Notes: generated from the letters alone by a model not told the origin. Shown: positions 23,909 through 31,755, numbered from the stretch's first letter. The stretch is 31,755 bases of DNA from an uncultured Collinsella sp. (GCA_900759335.1 CAAEUX010000042.1:1-31755), one strand, 5' to 3'. Numbers and translations: made by a program.

Positions 23909-24121
23909 CGCCTCATCCTCGCTAATTCTTTAAGAAGCCTTTACGTTTCCGTGTAATTCCCGTCCATTATCGCGCAGGTCGCCACTACATTGCGTCACAC
24001 CGCCACACGTGCGCGTTAATATGGCTGGTTGTTGTGCGCAGACACCAATTGCAGCGCATATCTTGGTAACAATCGGGTAAACCCCCGCTTTCGTACGTTT
24101 TAGTTTGTGAGGAGTCTCAGC

Positions 24122-26422
24122 ATGTTCGCTGCCGCCATCTCGCTCGTCGGTCTTGCGGCGACCGTCTACCTTGTCTTGCGCGAGGCCAAGGCCATTCGCG
24201 CTCAGTCAGGCACCGTTGCCAAGGGCGCCTTCGCCTGGAGCGTCGCCTTTGGCCTGTTCCAGCTCTTTTTGACCGTCTGGGGCGCCATTGGCCTCGTCGC
24301 GCAAAACGAGCCGCTCGCCTTCATGATGCTCATCCTGACCAACGCCATCCTCACCGGCTGCGCTTGGGCCAGCATCGCCCGCGACCGCATCGCCCCGCGC
24401 GTCTTTGCGTTCGCCGGGCCCGACGCCCCCGCCCCCACCGGCAAGCTCGCCCGCCTGCGCGGCGCCTTTGTGGGCAAACCGCTCGTCGCCGCCGTCCTGT
24501 GCCTGCTGCTCGCCGGCGTCTTTGCGCTGCTGGGCATGGAGGTCTCGTCCAACCACGACTTTACCTGGGTCTACCCCCTGTGCATCCTGCTCGAGTGGGC
24601 CATCATCACCACGCTCATGGTCGGCCTGTTCTTCCTGTTCCAGCGCCACGGCGCAGCCCCCGCGGTCTTGGCCTTTGCCCTCTTTGTCCTGGGCATTGCC
24701 GAGTTCTTCGTCATCACGTTTAAATCCATGCCCATCCAGCCGGGCGACCTTTCGGCCATCTCCACCGCCGCCGCGGTCGCCGGCACCGGCTACACCTTCT
24801 CGATCTCACTGTTCTGCGTGCTGTCCATGGGCTTTACCGCCATCGCCATGCTGCTATGCGAGTACGCCGGCCTGGTGGCACCGCACCGTCAGAAGGGCGC
24901 CGCCAACGCCAAGCGCATGCTGCTCACCAACCTGCTCGTCGCCGTGCTGTGCCTGGGCGGCGTGACCGCGCACGTCACGCTCATCGACTACTACAACACC
25001 CTCGGCATCACTGTCTACACCTGGCGCCCGCTCGAGAGCTACTGGCGCGAGGGCTACCTGCCCGCCTTTATTAGTGCGGCACAGTCCATCAAGCCGCCCA
25101 AACCCGCCGACTACTCCGTCGACGATGCCAAGGCCACGCTCAAAAAGTACGCCAAGGCCTACGACAAGTCCGACGCTGCCAAGAGTGACGAGCGCACCGC
25201 CGCAAAGGAGCAGTTCGACAGCGAGAAGCCCACGGTCATCGCCATCATGAACGAGACCTTCTCGGATCTGTCGATCTACCAGAACATGCGCGCCGGCTAC
25301 GAGGGTCCGCAGTACTTTAAAAACCTGTCCGACTGCCTCAGCCGCGGCAAGCTCTACGTGAGCGCCTACGGCGGCGGCACCGCCAATACCGAGTTTGAGT
25401 TTATGACCGGCAACTCCATGGCCAACCTGGGCTCGGGCGTGTACCCCTACACCATCTACAACATGGAAACGACCGGGAACCTGGCAGAGCAGTTCAAATC
25501 GCTCGGCTATTCCACCACGGCCATGCACCCCAATCACGCAACCAACTGGAACCGCGAGAACGTCTACAAGGACTTTGGCTTTGACCAGTTCCTGTCCATC
25601 AACGATTTCCAGGGAGCCGACACCTTGCGCGGCATGGTGACCGACCAGGCTACCTACGACAAGATTCTTGAGCTGCTCGACCAGAACGCCGATCCGCAGT
25701 TTATCTTCGACGTGACCATGCAGAACCACTCGGGCTACGATACGGGTCTGCTGCCGGTCGATAAGCAGATGCACCTGAATATCGACACGACCGATCTGGA
25801 TGCCAAGACCGTCGAGGACGGCACGCTCTCCGATGTCGACGAGTATGTCTCGTGCATCGAGCAGTCCGACCAGGCGCTTCGCTACTTCCTAAACGCCCTG
25901 AGCAAGCTCGACCGTAAGGTAGTCGTGGTGTTCTGGGGCGACCACCAGCCGTTCTTCCCGTCCAAGTTCAACGACAAGTGGTTTACCGGCGAAGACGACG
26001 CCACGCACCAGGAACGTCTGTGGCAGACCGACTACATCATCTGGGCCAACTACGACGTTGCCGGCTGCGACCAGACAAGCGAGGTCGACGACCTGTCCAC
26101 CAACTACCTGTCCACGCAGCTGATGCAGCTGATCGGCGCACCGCTGACCGACTATCAGAAAGCGCACATGACGCTGCGCGAGTCGCTGCCCGCCATCAAC
26201 TCCGTGGGCTACGAGGACGCCAGCCTGCGCTGGGCGCTCTCCTCCAACGTCACCGGTGACGACGCCGCCGCCGCTGCCGCAACCAAGGCGCGCGAGGATT
26301 ACGCCAAGATGCAGTACTACGAGATGTTCCGCGACGGCAAGAACGTGTACACCGAGCACTTCCAGACCGAGGCCAACGAGACCGACCCCAACCTGGCACC
26401 GGGCACGACCAAGATCAAGTAG
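24122..26422 (+). CDS. LtaS-like membrane phosphoglycerol transferase / sulfatase-fold enzyme
   Basis: A 766-residue membrane enzyme. About eight hydrophobic segments lie in residues 1-295, followed by an extracytoplasmic alkaline phosphatase/sulfatase-fold domain (about 370-690). The metal-binding start is IAIMNETFSD near 375, the likely threonine nucleophile is in GGGTANTEFEF near 419, and the metal-binding WGDHQPFF is near 605. ATG 24122 has AGGAG 7 bp ahead; an in-frame GTG 15 bp upstream is less likely. Relatives polymerise glycerol phosphate for lipoteichoic acid or decorate cell-surface glycans with phosphoglycerol. The N-terminal membrane part is longer than the five helices of Staphylococcus LtaS. 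Acceptor unknown. Confidence 0.88.
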   Translation: MFAAAISLVGLAATVYLVLREAKAIRAQSGTVAKGAFAWSVAFGLFQLFLTVWGAIGLVAQNEPLAFMMLILTNAILTGCAWASIARDRIAPRVFAFAGPDAPAPTGKLARLRGAFVGKPLVAAVLCLLLAGVFALLGMEVSSNHDFTWVYPLCILLEWAIITTLMVGLFFLFQRHGAAPAVLAFALFVLGIAEFFVITFKSMPIQPGDLSAISTAAAVAGTGYTFSISLFCVLSMGFTAIAMLLCEYAGLVAPHRQKGAANAKRMLLTNLLVAVLCLGGVTAHVTLIDYYNTLGITVYTWRPLESYWREGYLPAFISAAQSIKPPKPADYSVDDAKATLKKYAKAYDKSDAAKSDERTAAKEQFDSEKPTVIAIMNETFSDLSIYQNMRAGYEGPQYFKNLSDCLSRGKLYVSAYGGGTANTEFEFMTGNSMANLGSGVYPYTIYNMETTGNLAEQFKSLGYSTTAMHPNHATNWNRENVYKDFGFDQFLSINDFQGADTLRGMVTDQATYDKILELLDQNADPQFIFDVTMQNHSGYDTGLLPVDKQMHLNIDTTDLDAKTVEDGTLSDVDEYVSCIEQSDQALRYFLNALSKLDRKVVVVFWGDHQPFFPSKFNDKWFTGEDDATHQERLWQTDYIIWANYDVAGCDQTSEVDDLSTNYLSTQLMQLIGAPLTDYQKAHMTLRESLPAINSVGYEDASLRWALSSNVTGDDAAAAAATKAREDYAKMQYYEMFRDGKNVYTEHFQTEANETDPNLAPGTTKIK

Positions 26423-26506
26423 CTGCTAGCTGCTGAGCCACAATTGAAACGTCTGTCCAGGCGGAGGCATATAAGGTTCCCTGCTCGGACAGTCCTGCGC
26501 AAGACG

Positions 26507-26534
26507 AAGGCCACATTAAGTGGCCTTCTTTGTT
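26507..26534 (+). terminator. intrinsic terminator of the LtaS-like gene
   Basis: AAGGCCAC (26507-26514) and GTGGCCTT (26520-26527) form an 8-bp stem with a 5-base loop, followed by CTTTGTTT. It lies about 85 bp after the stop codon and directly before the second hairpin array. Confidence 0.8.
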
Positions 26535-26536
26535 TG

Positions 26537-26892
26537 CGGAAAGTGTGTCCCGGAATTCTTGTCTGGAATGGGATGCAGTTTCCGCTTGGGACCCGATTGG
26601 GAAAGTGTGTCCCACTATTCAGCTGGATTCCGGGATGTATTTTCCGGTTGAGGCTCGTTGGGAAAGTGCGTCCCACTTTGGGGGCTGATTCTGGGACGTG
26701 GTTTCCGGTTGGCTCTCATTGGAAAAGTTCATCCCATTTCTCGGCCTAATTATGGGACGCAGTTTCCCGTTGAGGACCCTTTGGGAAAGTGCGTCCCGGT
26801 CTGGGCGCTCAAACTGGGATGGATTTTCCGGATGAGGGCTTGACGGAAAATGTGTCCCGTTCCGGGCGCTAATTGTGGGATGCAGTTTCCGC
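26537..26892. repeat. 62-bp-period hairpin array 2
   Basis: A right-hand half unit at 26537 is followed by units whose GGGAYG begins at 26570, 26632, 26693, 26754, 26816 and 26877, spaced 62, 61, 61, 62 and 61 bp; the last is cut after its left arm. Consensus left arm GGGAYGCAGTTTCCG and right arm GGGAAAGTGCGTCCC are near-perfect reverse complements (14 of 15 in the unit at 26754), about 15 bp apart. Linkers between units vary more. The array lies between the convergent LtaS-like gene and surface-protein gene, bounded by terminators on both sides. Confidence 0.9.
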
Positions 26893-26914
26893 TTGCGGAG
26901 TCTCCACTCAACAG

Positions 26915-26953
26915 AAAACCCGGGTGGCCTGTTTTTTGGCTACCCGGGTTTTT
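26915..26953. terminator. bidirectional terminator between array 2 and the surface-protein gene
   Basis: AAAACCCGGGT (26915-26925) and ACCCGGGTTTT (26942-26952) are perfect arms around a loop containing a T-run. The stem's own outer A/T pairs give T-runs in both directions, so it can end the surface-protein transcript on the minus strand and any readthrough on the plus strand. It lies 27 bp beyond the surface-protein stop codon. Confidence 0.8.
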
Positions 26954-26979
26954 GGGTTGTCGATATGTTCGACTGGCTA

Positions 26980-29900
26980 CTAGTGGGTCTTGCGGCGCTT
27001 GATCAGCATGATGAGGGCTATCACTACGAGCGTTGCTCCCGCTGCTGCTGCGGTGGCGACTAGGGCGAATGTTTGGTCGCCGGTGTTTGCGAGGTTCTTC
27101 GCTGTGGTCGTAGTCTTGACCTTGGTGTCGGTCTTAGCTCCGTTGTCGGACTTGGGCTTGTCCGGGTTCGTCGGGGTCTCAGGAGTCTCGGGGTCCTTTG
27201 AGCCTTCGGAATCGGTTGGGCCGGCGGTGTTTACCAGCGTATGGTCCAGGAACTTCTTGGCGCCCGCACTTGCCTGTGAGAACAGGCGGCGCGTGCGGAT
27301 CGGGGTGGCGTTCACCGTTGTGGGCGCCGTCTCCTCGGCCTCGATATTCACGAGCGTCGTGCCGGTGTCGAGGCCCACGTCGTTGTATCCCACGTGGCAG
27401 TAATACTGCGCACCGTCATCGTCTGCGGTCAGGTCAATCTCGAGCTTTGAGGCCGTTCCAGCCGCGAGGTTGCCATCGGCACCCACGAGCTTAAACTCTG
27501 TCTCGCCGCGGCCCTTGCGGTACCACATATAGGTCGGTGCCAGCCCTGTTTCGCTATCGTCGGCACCGAGTTGCTTCACATGGCCAATCGCCGAGAGCGT
27601 CAGGTGGCTTCCCGCCGCGCGCTCAACCGAAGAGTCGTATCCAAGATCCGACCCCTCCGCAGCATCCGCCGCAGGTCCGCTCACGGTCATCGTCATGCCA
27701 TCGGGCATGGTCTTGACCGTGATGATTGCCGAGCGAATACCTGTTTCGGTCGTGGATCCATTCTTAACGGCGGCGATGGCGAATCGATACTCCGTATTGG
27801 GCTGCAGCCCATCCCACTTGAGCGAGGTCTGCGTGTTGTCGGCAATCTTCCAGCTATTGACGACCGCATCCGCCGCATTGCTCTGCAGCATGCCCACGCC
27901 GTAGCTAAAGCCACTCTTGTTTGCGAGTACATCGTCCCAGCTAAACGTAACGCTGGTCGAATCGACGGCGTTTGCCGTAAAGCCCGTCACGGCCGGCGCG
28001 TCGGGCATCTCGACGTCCTTAACGTCATAGCCCACGATCCAGAACTGGTCGGTGTCCTTGGTGCCGAGCTTGTCGCCCGAGTCTGCCTCGAACTTGTCGA
28101 CATCCACCGCGTTGACGCCCAGACGCCACACAAAACCGTACTTGCCCTGCGCGGCCTCGGGCAGGTTGTCGACGGTGCCGCCGTATTCGGTCGATTCACT
28201 CGAGGAGTTACCCGTAGTAAAGCCGGCGTTGGCACCAAAGCACAGGCCGCCAAACAACTCGTGCTTTGCGAGCTTCGCGCCCATGACAACGCTGCCGTTC
28301 AGCGTCAAGCCGAGCTCGAGCTCCTGCTCCTTGCCCTCCTCGACTTCGATGGTCTGCTCAATGCTCGCCCCCGACTGCGCGGCGGCGCCGTTAAACCCAT
28401 CGTGCGTGTAGGCGCGCGTTACGCCAGGCTTGCCCAGGCCAAAGGAATCCCCAACGGGAGTCTCGCCGTTGAGCGTCGTTTGATAGGTTCCGGGTTCTCC
28501 CGACCGGTTGGTCAAAAAGTAGTTGAGCGGCGTCATATTGTGCTGTTTGGCAATGCGGTCATAGGCCTCGACATTAACGACCGAGGTCTGCGCGCCGAGC
28601 GACACGGGCGCCGCCATCACGCCCTTGCCACCAGTTTCCTCATTTTCGATCTCATACTCGTAATAGACCATCGGAATCGTGTAGAGCACGGCCTTGTCAC
28701 CCTCGCCGGCATGCGACTCATAGCTTACGCTTGCGCTGACCGTGCGCTCGCTCCGGTAGTCATAGCATCCCTCGGCGGCAAAATCGACTGAAGCATTCAT
28801 CGCGACCAGGGGCGGACCGGTCTGCACCTCGACGGCAACGCCCAACTCGGCGCCAATGGTATAGCCCTGGGATGTCCCCGTGCCCTTTTCCTCTCCGTAT
28901 GACGTGCCGCCCAACACCAGATAGCCGTATGCCTGCTCCAGATCCTCAACATAGGGCGCATCCTGCAGCACGGCAAGCACGCGCGGGTTGGTATAGACCT
29001 TGTAGCGGTCCTTGTACGTGATCTTGACGCTGTCGTTGTCGACATCGGGCAGCGCGAGCGAGATAAATGTGCCGTAGGTAGTGCCGCGACGGTTGCTCTC
29101 GCTAATCACCTGCTCCTCGCCGCGGCGCACCTTTCCGTTCTCGTCGAGCGAAAAATGCGAGGCGGTCATCCAATAGTAGTCATCGTTCTTGCGCAGGTCC
29201 TCGTCGCGGTGCTTGCCCACCACGGCGATAAAGCTCTCGTTATAGCGGTCCGAACCCGAGACGCTGCCCGCCTTGACGTCGCTGATCCACACCTGCTCTA
29301 TACCCTTGTGGTCATGCTTGTTGCTGCTGTTGTATTGCTGACCGCTCATGCTCATGGTTCCGACCATGGACCCCAAGCCCTGAGCCCCGCTCTGTGCCGT
29401 GTTGCAGGCAAAGTCGCGGAACACATCGCCGCCCACGAGCACCTCGTCGACCGCCAGCTGCTCGGACAGGCCGTCAAGGTTGGCAGTGGCAAGGGCAATA
29501 GGCGCCAAGGTGCACGGATAGCGCTTATCCTGAGCGCTATCCTTCCATGCGCTGTTGGGCACATGCATCAGCCCATAGGAGGCGAGGAGCCCGTCTCTGT
29601 ATTCCTTGCAATCGGAAAGCTTGAACTCGCCAGACTCCGAGTCAAAATACGCGTAGCGGTACAGCGCGCCGTACAGCCCCTTGCTGCCGTCAGAAGCGCC
29701 GTAATCAAAAGCGCTGCGTTGCCAGTCATAGCCCGCAAGAATAAGGCCCGTGACGGTTTCACCCGTCTTCTTTCCTTCTTCATCGTAGGCGGCAAACGTG
29801 CCGAACGTCGCATTCGCAGCGACCATGGTCTTGCCGTTCGCGGAGAGGGAGATTGCGCCCGCGTCGCCCAGAGCATCGACATGGACGAGCGCACCCTTGG

Positions 29901-30576
29901 ATGCATCCCACGAAAACAGCTCGCAATGCGTCGACTTATCAATATTCTTCTTGCCGTAGGGTGCCGAGACCACGATGGCGAGGTCATCGCAAAAATCGCG
30001 ATCGAGGTCGCCGGCCGCTAGCGAAACGACAGGAGCTGACTGAAGCTGCGTCCAGGAGTCGTTCCCGCCCTTGTTGTGCGTGGTGTAGTCCGCGGCGTTA
30101 CCGGCATCGATCTTGACGACGCTTTGCTTCCAGTTGCCGCCCTCCAAGTCATACATGTCGACTACAGCCTTGCGCACGCCGTTCTCGTCGACATAGCAGC
30201 CCGCGTAGACAAAAAGCTCGTCGACGTCGTCGCCATCGACATCGCCCGCCTCGACATCAAAGACGGCGTCGTGCTCTTGCAGGTAACCGGCATCCAGGTA
30301 CTTAAAACGGCCTTCGTACATCATATTAGTGTTGACCGTCACCGGCAGGTGTGTGTCGAGAGTGCGCGTACGCCCGTTGCTAAACGAGTAGAGGACCAGC
30401 TCAACCTTTCCGGCGTATGACTTGTCGTCAATCGTCGTGGAGGAACTGTCGCCGTAGGCACGGAGCTCGGCAACGCGGCTTTTTGCCCGTGCTGGCGTCG
30501 CTGCAGAACTCAACACTCGTGGCGTGAATGCCCGAGAAACCGTTGTTGTCGTTGGCGAGTACTGTTGAGGACTCAT
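26980..30576 (-). CDS. large sortase-anchored surface protein, main (C-terminal) reading frame
   Basis: This frame carries nearly all of a large cell-surface protein. In order: FG-GAP/VCBS-like segments with acidic calcium-site motifs (DVDGDDVDE, DLDRDFCDD, DVDNDS); a long unrecognised beta-rich central region; a fibronectin type III domain (TFSWDDVLANKSGFSY to TPEYRF-like NTEYRFAIAAVKNG); an Ig-like module with YMWYRKGRG and QYYCHVGYND; a Pro/Glu/Thr/Lys-rich spacer; and a sorting signal LANTG, a hydrophobic stretch and RRKTH. The apparent start ATG near 30576 is not the true one: the signal peptide lies in another frame just upstream (30428-31066), and the two join if one base is removed from the T5 run at 30480-30484. 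Likely an adhesin or glycan-binding protein; ligand unknown. Confidence 0.8.
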   Translation of the reverse strand: MSPQQYSPTTTTVSRAFTPRVLSSAATPARAKSRVAELRAYGDSSSTTIDDKSYAGKVELVLYSFSNGRTRTLDTHLPVTVNTNMMYEGRFKYLDAGYLQEHDAVFDVEAGDVDGDDVDELFVYAGCYVDENGVRKAVVDMYDLEGGNWKQSVVKIDAGNAADYTTHNKGGNDSWTQLQSAPVVSLAAGDLDRDFCDDLAIVVSAPYGKKNIDKSTHCELFSWDASKGALVHVDALGDAGAISLSANGKTMVAANATFGTFAAYDEEGKKTGETVTGLILAGYDWQRSAFDYGASDGSKGLYGALYRYAYFDSESGEFKLSDCKEYRDGLLASYGLMHVPNSAWKDSAQDKRYPCTLAPIALATANLDGLSEQLAVDEVLVGGDVFRDFACNTAQSGAQGLGSMVGTMSMSGQQYNSSNKHDHKGIEQVWISDVKAGSVSGSDRYNESFIAVVGKHRDEDLRKNDDYYWMTASHFSLDENGKVRRGEEQVISESNRRGTTYGTFISLALPDVDNDSVKITYKDRYKVYTNPRVLAVLQDAPYVEDLEQAYGYLVLGGTSYGEEKGTGTSQGYTIGAELGVAVEVQTGPPLVAMNASVDFAAEGCYDYRSERTVSASVSYESHAGEGDKAVLYTIPMVYYEYEIENEETGGKGVMAAPVSLGAQTSVVNVEAYDRIAKQHNMTPLNYFLTNRSGEPGTYQTTLNGETPVGDSFGLGKPGVTRAYTHDGFNGAAAQSGASIEQTIEVEEGKEQELELGLTLNGSVVMGAKLAKHELFGGLCFGANAGFTTGNSSSESTEYGGTVDNLPEAAQGKYGFVWRLGVNAVDVDKFEADSGDKLGTKDTDQFWIVGYDVKDVEMPDAPAVTGFTANAVDSTSVTFSWDDVLANKSGFSYGVGMLQSNAADAVVNSWKIADNTQTSLKWDGLQPNTEYRFAIAAVKNGSTTETGIRSAIITVKTMPDGMTMTVSGPAADAAEGSDLGYDSSVERAAGSHLTLSAIGHVKQLGADDSETGLAPTYMWYRKGRGETEFKLVGADGNLAAGTASKLEIDLTADDDGAQYYCHVGYNDVGLDTGTTLVNIEAEETAPTTVNATPIRTRRLFSQASAGAKKFLDHTLVNTAGPTDSEGSKDPETPETPTNPDKPKSDNGAKTDTKVKTTTTAKNLANTGDQTFALVATAAAAGATLVVIALIMLIKRRKTH

Positions 30577-31066
30577 TGTTGCTTAGGTACGACCAGGTGC
30601 CGCCACCGTAGTCGCTATGCTTGTAGAGATCGCTGTTCGTATCGAAGTTGTTGACGTTTTGCCAGAACTTTGCGGCGCCCCACACACTTCCATAGCCATC
30701 GGTGAGTTTGCTGCTGCCGCCAATGTCACCGCGCTCGACGTTCTCGAGCTTGTCGCGCAGAGTGTAGCGATTGCCATGGCTACCGTTAGCTGCCATATAG
30801 ACCTCGCTGCGCGTGGCAAACGTCGTGGGGGTATCAGTGGAATAGGGGCCAACGGTATCGGCCGGAATGTCCTCGCTCGTGCCCAGACCAAGGGCTTGAT
30901 AATCCTGCTCGGTCATATCGGTGATTGCGGGCGCGTCTGCCGCCTGGGCAACCTGGGGCGTGGCCGTGAAGCAGGCGACGCTCGTGGCGATCAACGCAGC
31001 AAGCGCCGCCGTCCCAACAAGCGGGATTTTCGACAGCCTACGGATACGGGGGTGTGGAACGTACAT
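30428..31066 (-). CDS. N-terminal part of the surface protein with signal peptide, frameshifted
   Basis: Starting at ATG 31064-31066 (GAGG 6 bp ahead), this frame encodes a signal peptide (MYVPHPRIRRLSKIPLVG, then a hydrophobic core, cleavage probably after VAQAA) and about 160 residues of secreted sequence rich in Asn, Ser, Gly and Tyr. It stays convincing through SVEFCSDASTGKK and then turns into a basic tail (PRCRAPCLRR) that ends at 30428. Switching frame at the A5 run of the coding strand (30480-30484) gives G-K-S-R-V-A-E-L-R-A-Y-G and leads straight into the main frame. Together they make one gene of about 1,360 codons (26980-31066). As written, only a short secreted fragment without wall anchor would be made. 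Confidence 0.78.
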   Translation of the reverse strand: MYVPHPRIRRLSKIPLVGTAALAALIATSVACFTATPQVAQAADAPAITDMTEQDYQALGLGTSEDIPADTVGPYSTDTPTTFATRSEVYMAANGSHGNRYTLRDKLENVERGDIGGSSKLTDGYGSVWGAAKFWQNVNNFDTNSDLYKHSDYGGGTWSYLSNNESSTVLANDNNGFSGIHATSVEFCSDASTGKKPRCRAPCLRRQFLHDD

Positions 31067-31097
31067 GAGGGACCTCGCTTTATTCGAGTGGAGTGGA

Positions 31098-31170
31098 CTC
31101 ATTTTTGCAAATGATACATCCGATGCCCGATATCACGTGTCTCATTTTCGCCAACGGCGTGTCTCATTTT
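31098..31170. repeat. three copies of CTCATTTT upstream of the surface-protein gene
   Basis: CTCATTTT begins at 31098, 31141 and 31163; the last two are within a longer shared CGTGTCTCATTTT. Spacings are 43 and 22 bp, roughly two and one helical repeats of a 21.5-bp unit. They occupy the expected promoter region of the surface-protein gene (minus strand), so they could be regulator binding sites, or another dispersed repeat. Confidence 0.5.
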
Positions 31171-31190
31171 TTGAGAATCCGAGATGCCGC

Positions 31191-31400
31191 GGAAATCTTA
31201 TCCCAGCTCAAAGGCCATTTCTGGGATGTATTTTCCGTCGAGTGCCTCATCGGGAAACTGCATCCCATTTCAAGCGTCGATTCTGGGACGCATTTTCCCC
31301 TTAGACCCTCAACCGGAAACCGCATCCCACTTTGAGCGCAAATTCCGGGATGCATTTTCCGCTTGAGCCTCATTGGGAAACGGCGTCCCACTTTGAGGGC
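31191..31400. repeat. 62-bp-period hairpin array 3
   Basis: A right-hand half unit at 31191 is followed by units starting at 31223, 31285 and 31347, exactly 62 bp apart. The consensus is the same as in arrays 1 and 2 (left arm GGGATGCATTTTCC, right arm GGGAAACNGCRTCCCA) with a linker resembling CTTTGAGCGCAAATTC. It lies upstream of the surface-protein gene and ends at the transposase remnant. Together with array 2 it brackets that gene in the same orientation. Confidence 0.88.
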
Positions 31401-31426
31401 GGGACTGCGGACGATTTCCTGGACCG

Positions 31427-31657
31427 CTAAATCGCGGCCATCCCCAGCGACGACCGGTAGTCGTCCGGCGTCGCGCCACCGAGCGCGTCGCTTGCCCGCT
31501 CGGAGTTGAAGCGCCCTATCCACGCGCCGAGGGCCTCGATGAACTCCCCGGGCGACCAGCCGGACCAGTCCCTCCCGTGGAAGAACTCCTTCTTGAGCAG
31601 GCCGAAGAAGCCCTCCATCGCGGCGTTGTCTGGGCTGCAGCCCTTGGCCGACATGCT
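31427..31657 (-). pseudogene. C-terminal fragment of an IS3-family (IS150-like) transposase
   Basis: About 77 residues match the end of the IS3-family integrase core: SMSAKGCSPDNAAMEGFFGL and LKKEFF, with the third catalytic acidic residue E in LKKE, then FIEALGAWIGRFNSERA. The catalytic aspartates upstream are missing; at about 31657 homology gives way to unrelated sequence, so this is a truncated remnant. The DNA beyond its stop (to about 31405) contains GTCCAGGAAATCGTCCGCAG, which could be the end of the element, but no matching second end is visible in the window. Confidence 0.8.
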
Positions 31658-31681
31658 CCTTGTTAGCGCTACTGTAAAAAC

Positions 31682-31755
31682 AACCAATTTCGCCATCGCA
31701 CTTTAGCCGATTCCGCCAACGCAATTTCCCCAATCACGCCAACGCATTTTCACCA
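31682..31755. repeat. degenerate tandem repeat of about 23 bp at the right edge
   Basis: Three units are visible with the shared pattern CCAATNNCGCCAACGCANTTT: beginning near 31684, 31707 and 31730. The array touches the window end and may continue. It lies just upstream of the truncation point of the transposase fragment. It is not coding in any recognisable way. Confidence 0.55.

Noticed and set aside
26444..26749. Plus-strand open frame inside hairpin array 2
   Set aside because: The unit length of 61-62 bp shifts the frame in each repeat, so the translation is not a repeated protein and is not conserved.
26537..26892. CRISPR array
   Set aside because: The 61-62 bp period is CRISPR-like, but there is no invariant repeat: both arms drift, the linkers are partly conserved instead of unique, and no cas gene is in the window.
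30478..30490. Programmed -1 ribosomal frameshift in the surface-protein gene
   Set aside because: The coding strand has C-AAA-AAG, but a -1 shift leads into the wrong frame; a +1 shift is needed, for which no known stimulatory signal is visible.

Overview
The window looks like chromosomal DNA of a high-GC, Gram-positive gut actinomycete of the class Coriobacteriia, most likely Collinsella. This is an inference from the strong G/C third-position bias, the mix of genes (Kup with KdpD/E-like regulators, an OFA-type transporter, a surface protein with an LANTG sorting signal) and a very high load of small palindromic intergenic repeats. No rRNA, tRNA, CRISPR array or phage module is visible.

Layout. 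(1) 1-466 is a noncoding, hairpin-rich edge ending in a strong promoter with a dyad. (2) 467-4674 (+) is a translationally coupled operon of a MarR-type regulator and the two halves of a heterodimeric ABC exporter; its flanks carry two copies of one nested palindromic element. (3) 4844-5016 is the first of three arrays of hairpin units with a 62-bp period. (4) 5207-6298 (+) is a membrane diguanylate cyclase broken by an in-frame TGA. (5) 6342-7220 (-) is a LysR regulator divergent from 7453-10767 (+), which encodes an SDR dehydrogenase, an MFS carrier and a Gfo/Idh/MocA oxidoreductase, probably uptake and oxidation of one unidentified small substrate. (6) 11180-13327 (+) is tex, followed by a 380-bp repeat-rich gap. 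(7) A transaldolase-family gene and a HAD phosphatase lie on the minus strand. (8) 15510-18068 (+) is an RlmKL-like rRNA methyltransferase whose N-terminal catalytic motifs are lost. (9) 22900-18163 (-) runs kup, a small membrane protein, a KdpD-like kinase without the usual N-terminal domains, and a KdpE-like regulator: a potassium uptake and sensing unit without a Kdp ATPase in view. (10) Then come a nitroreductase (-) and an LtaS-like membrane sulfatase-fold enzyme (+). (11) 26980-31066 (-) is a large sortase-anchored surface protein split by one frameshift and flanked on both sides by 62-bp hairpin arrays. (12) The right edge holds a truncated IS3-family transposase and short degenerate repeats.

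The protein-coding genes belong to known families. The least explained signal is in the intergenic DNA: three 62-bp-period hairpin arrays, a nested palindrome at both ends of the ABC operon, a hairpin family with a fixed AAAGG...CCTTT core and changing but complementary flanks, and several small elements with inverted ends. Two genes (cyclase and surface protein) are broken by single-base-scale events in otherwise intact frames.
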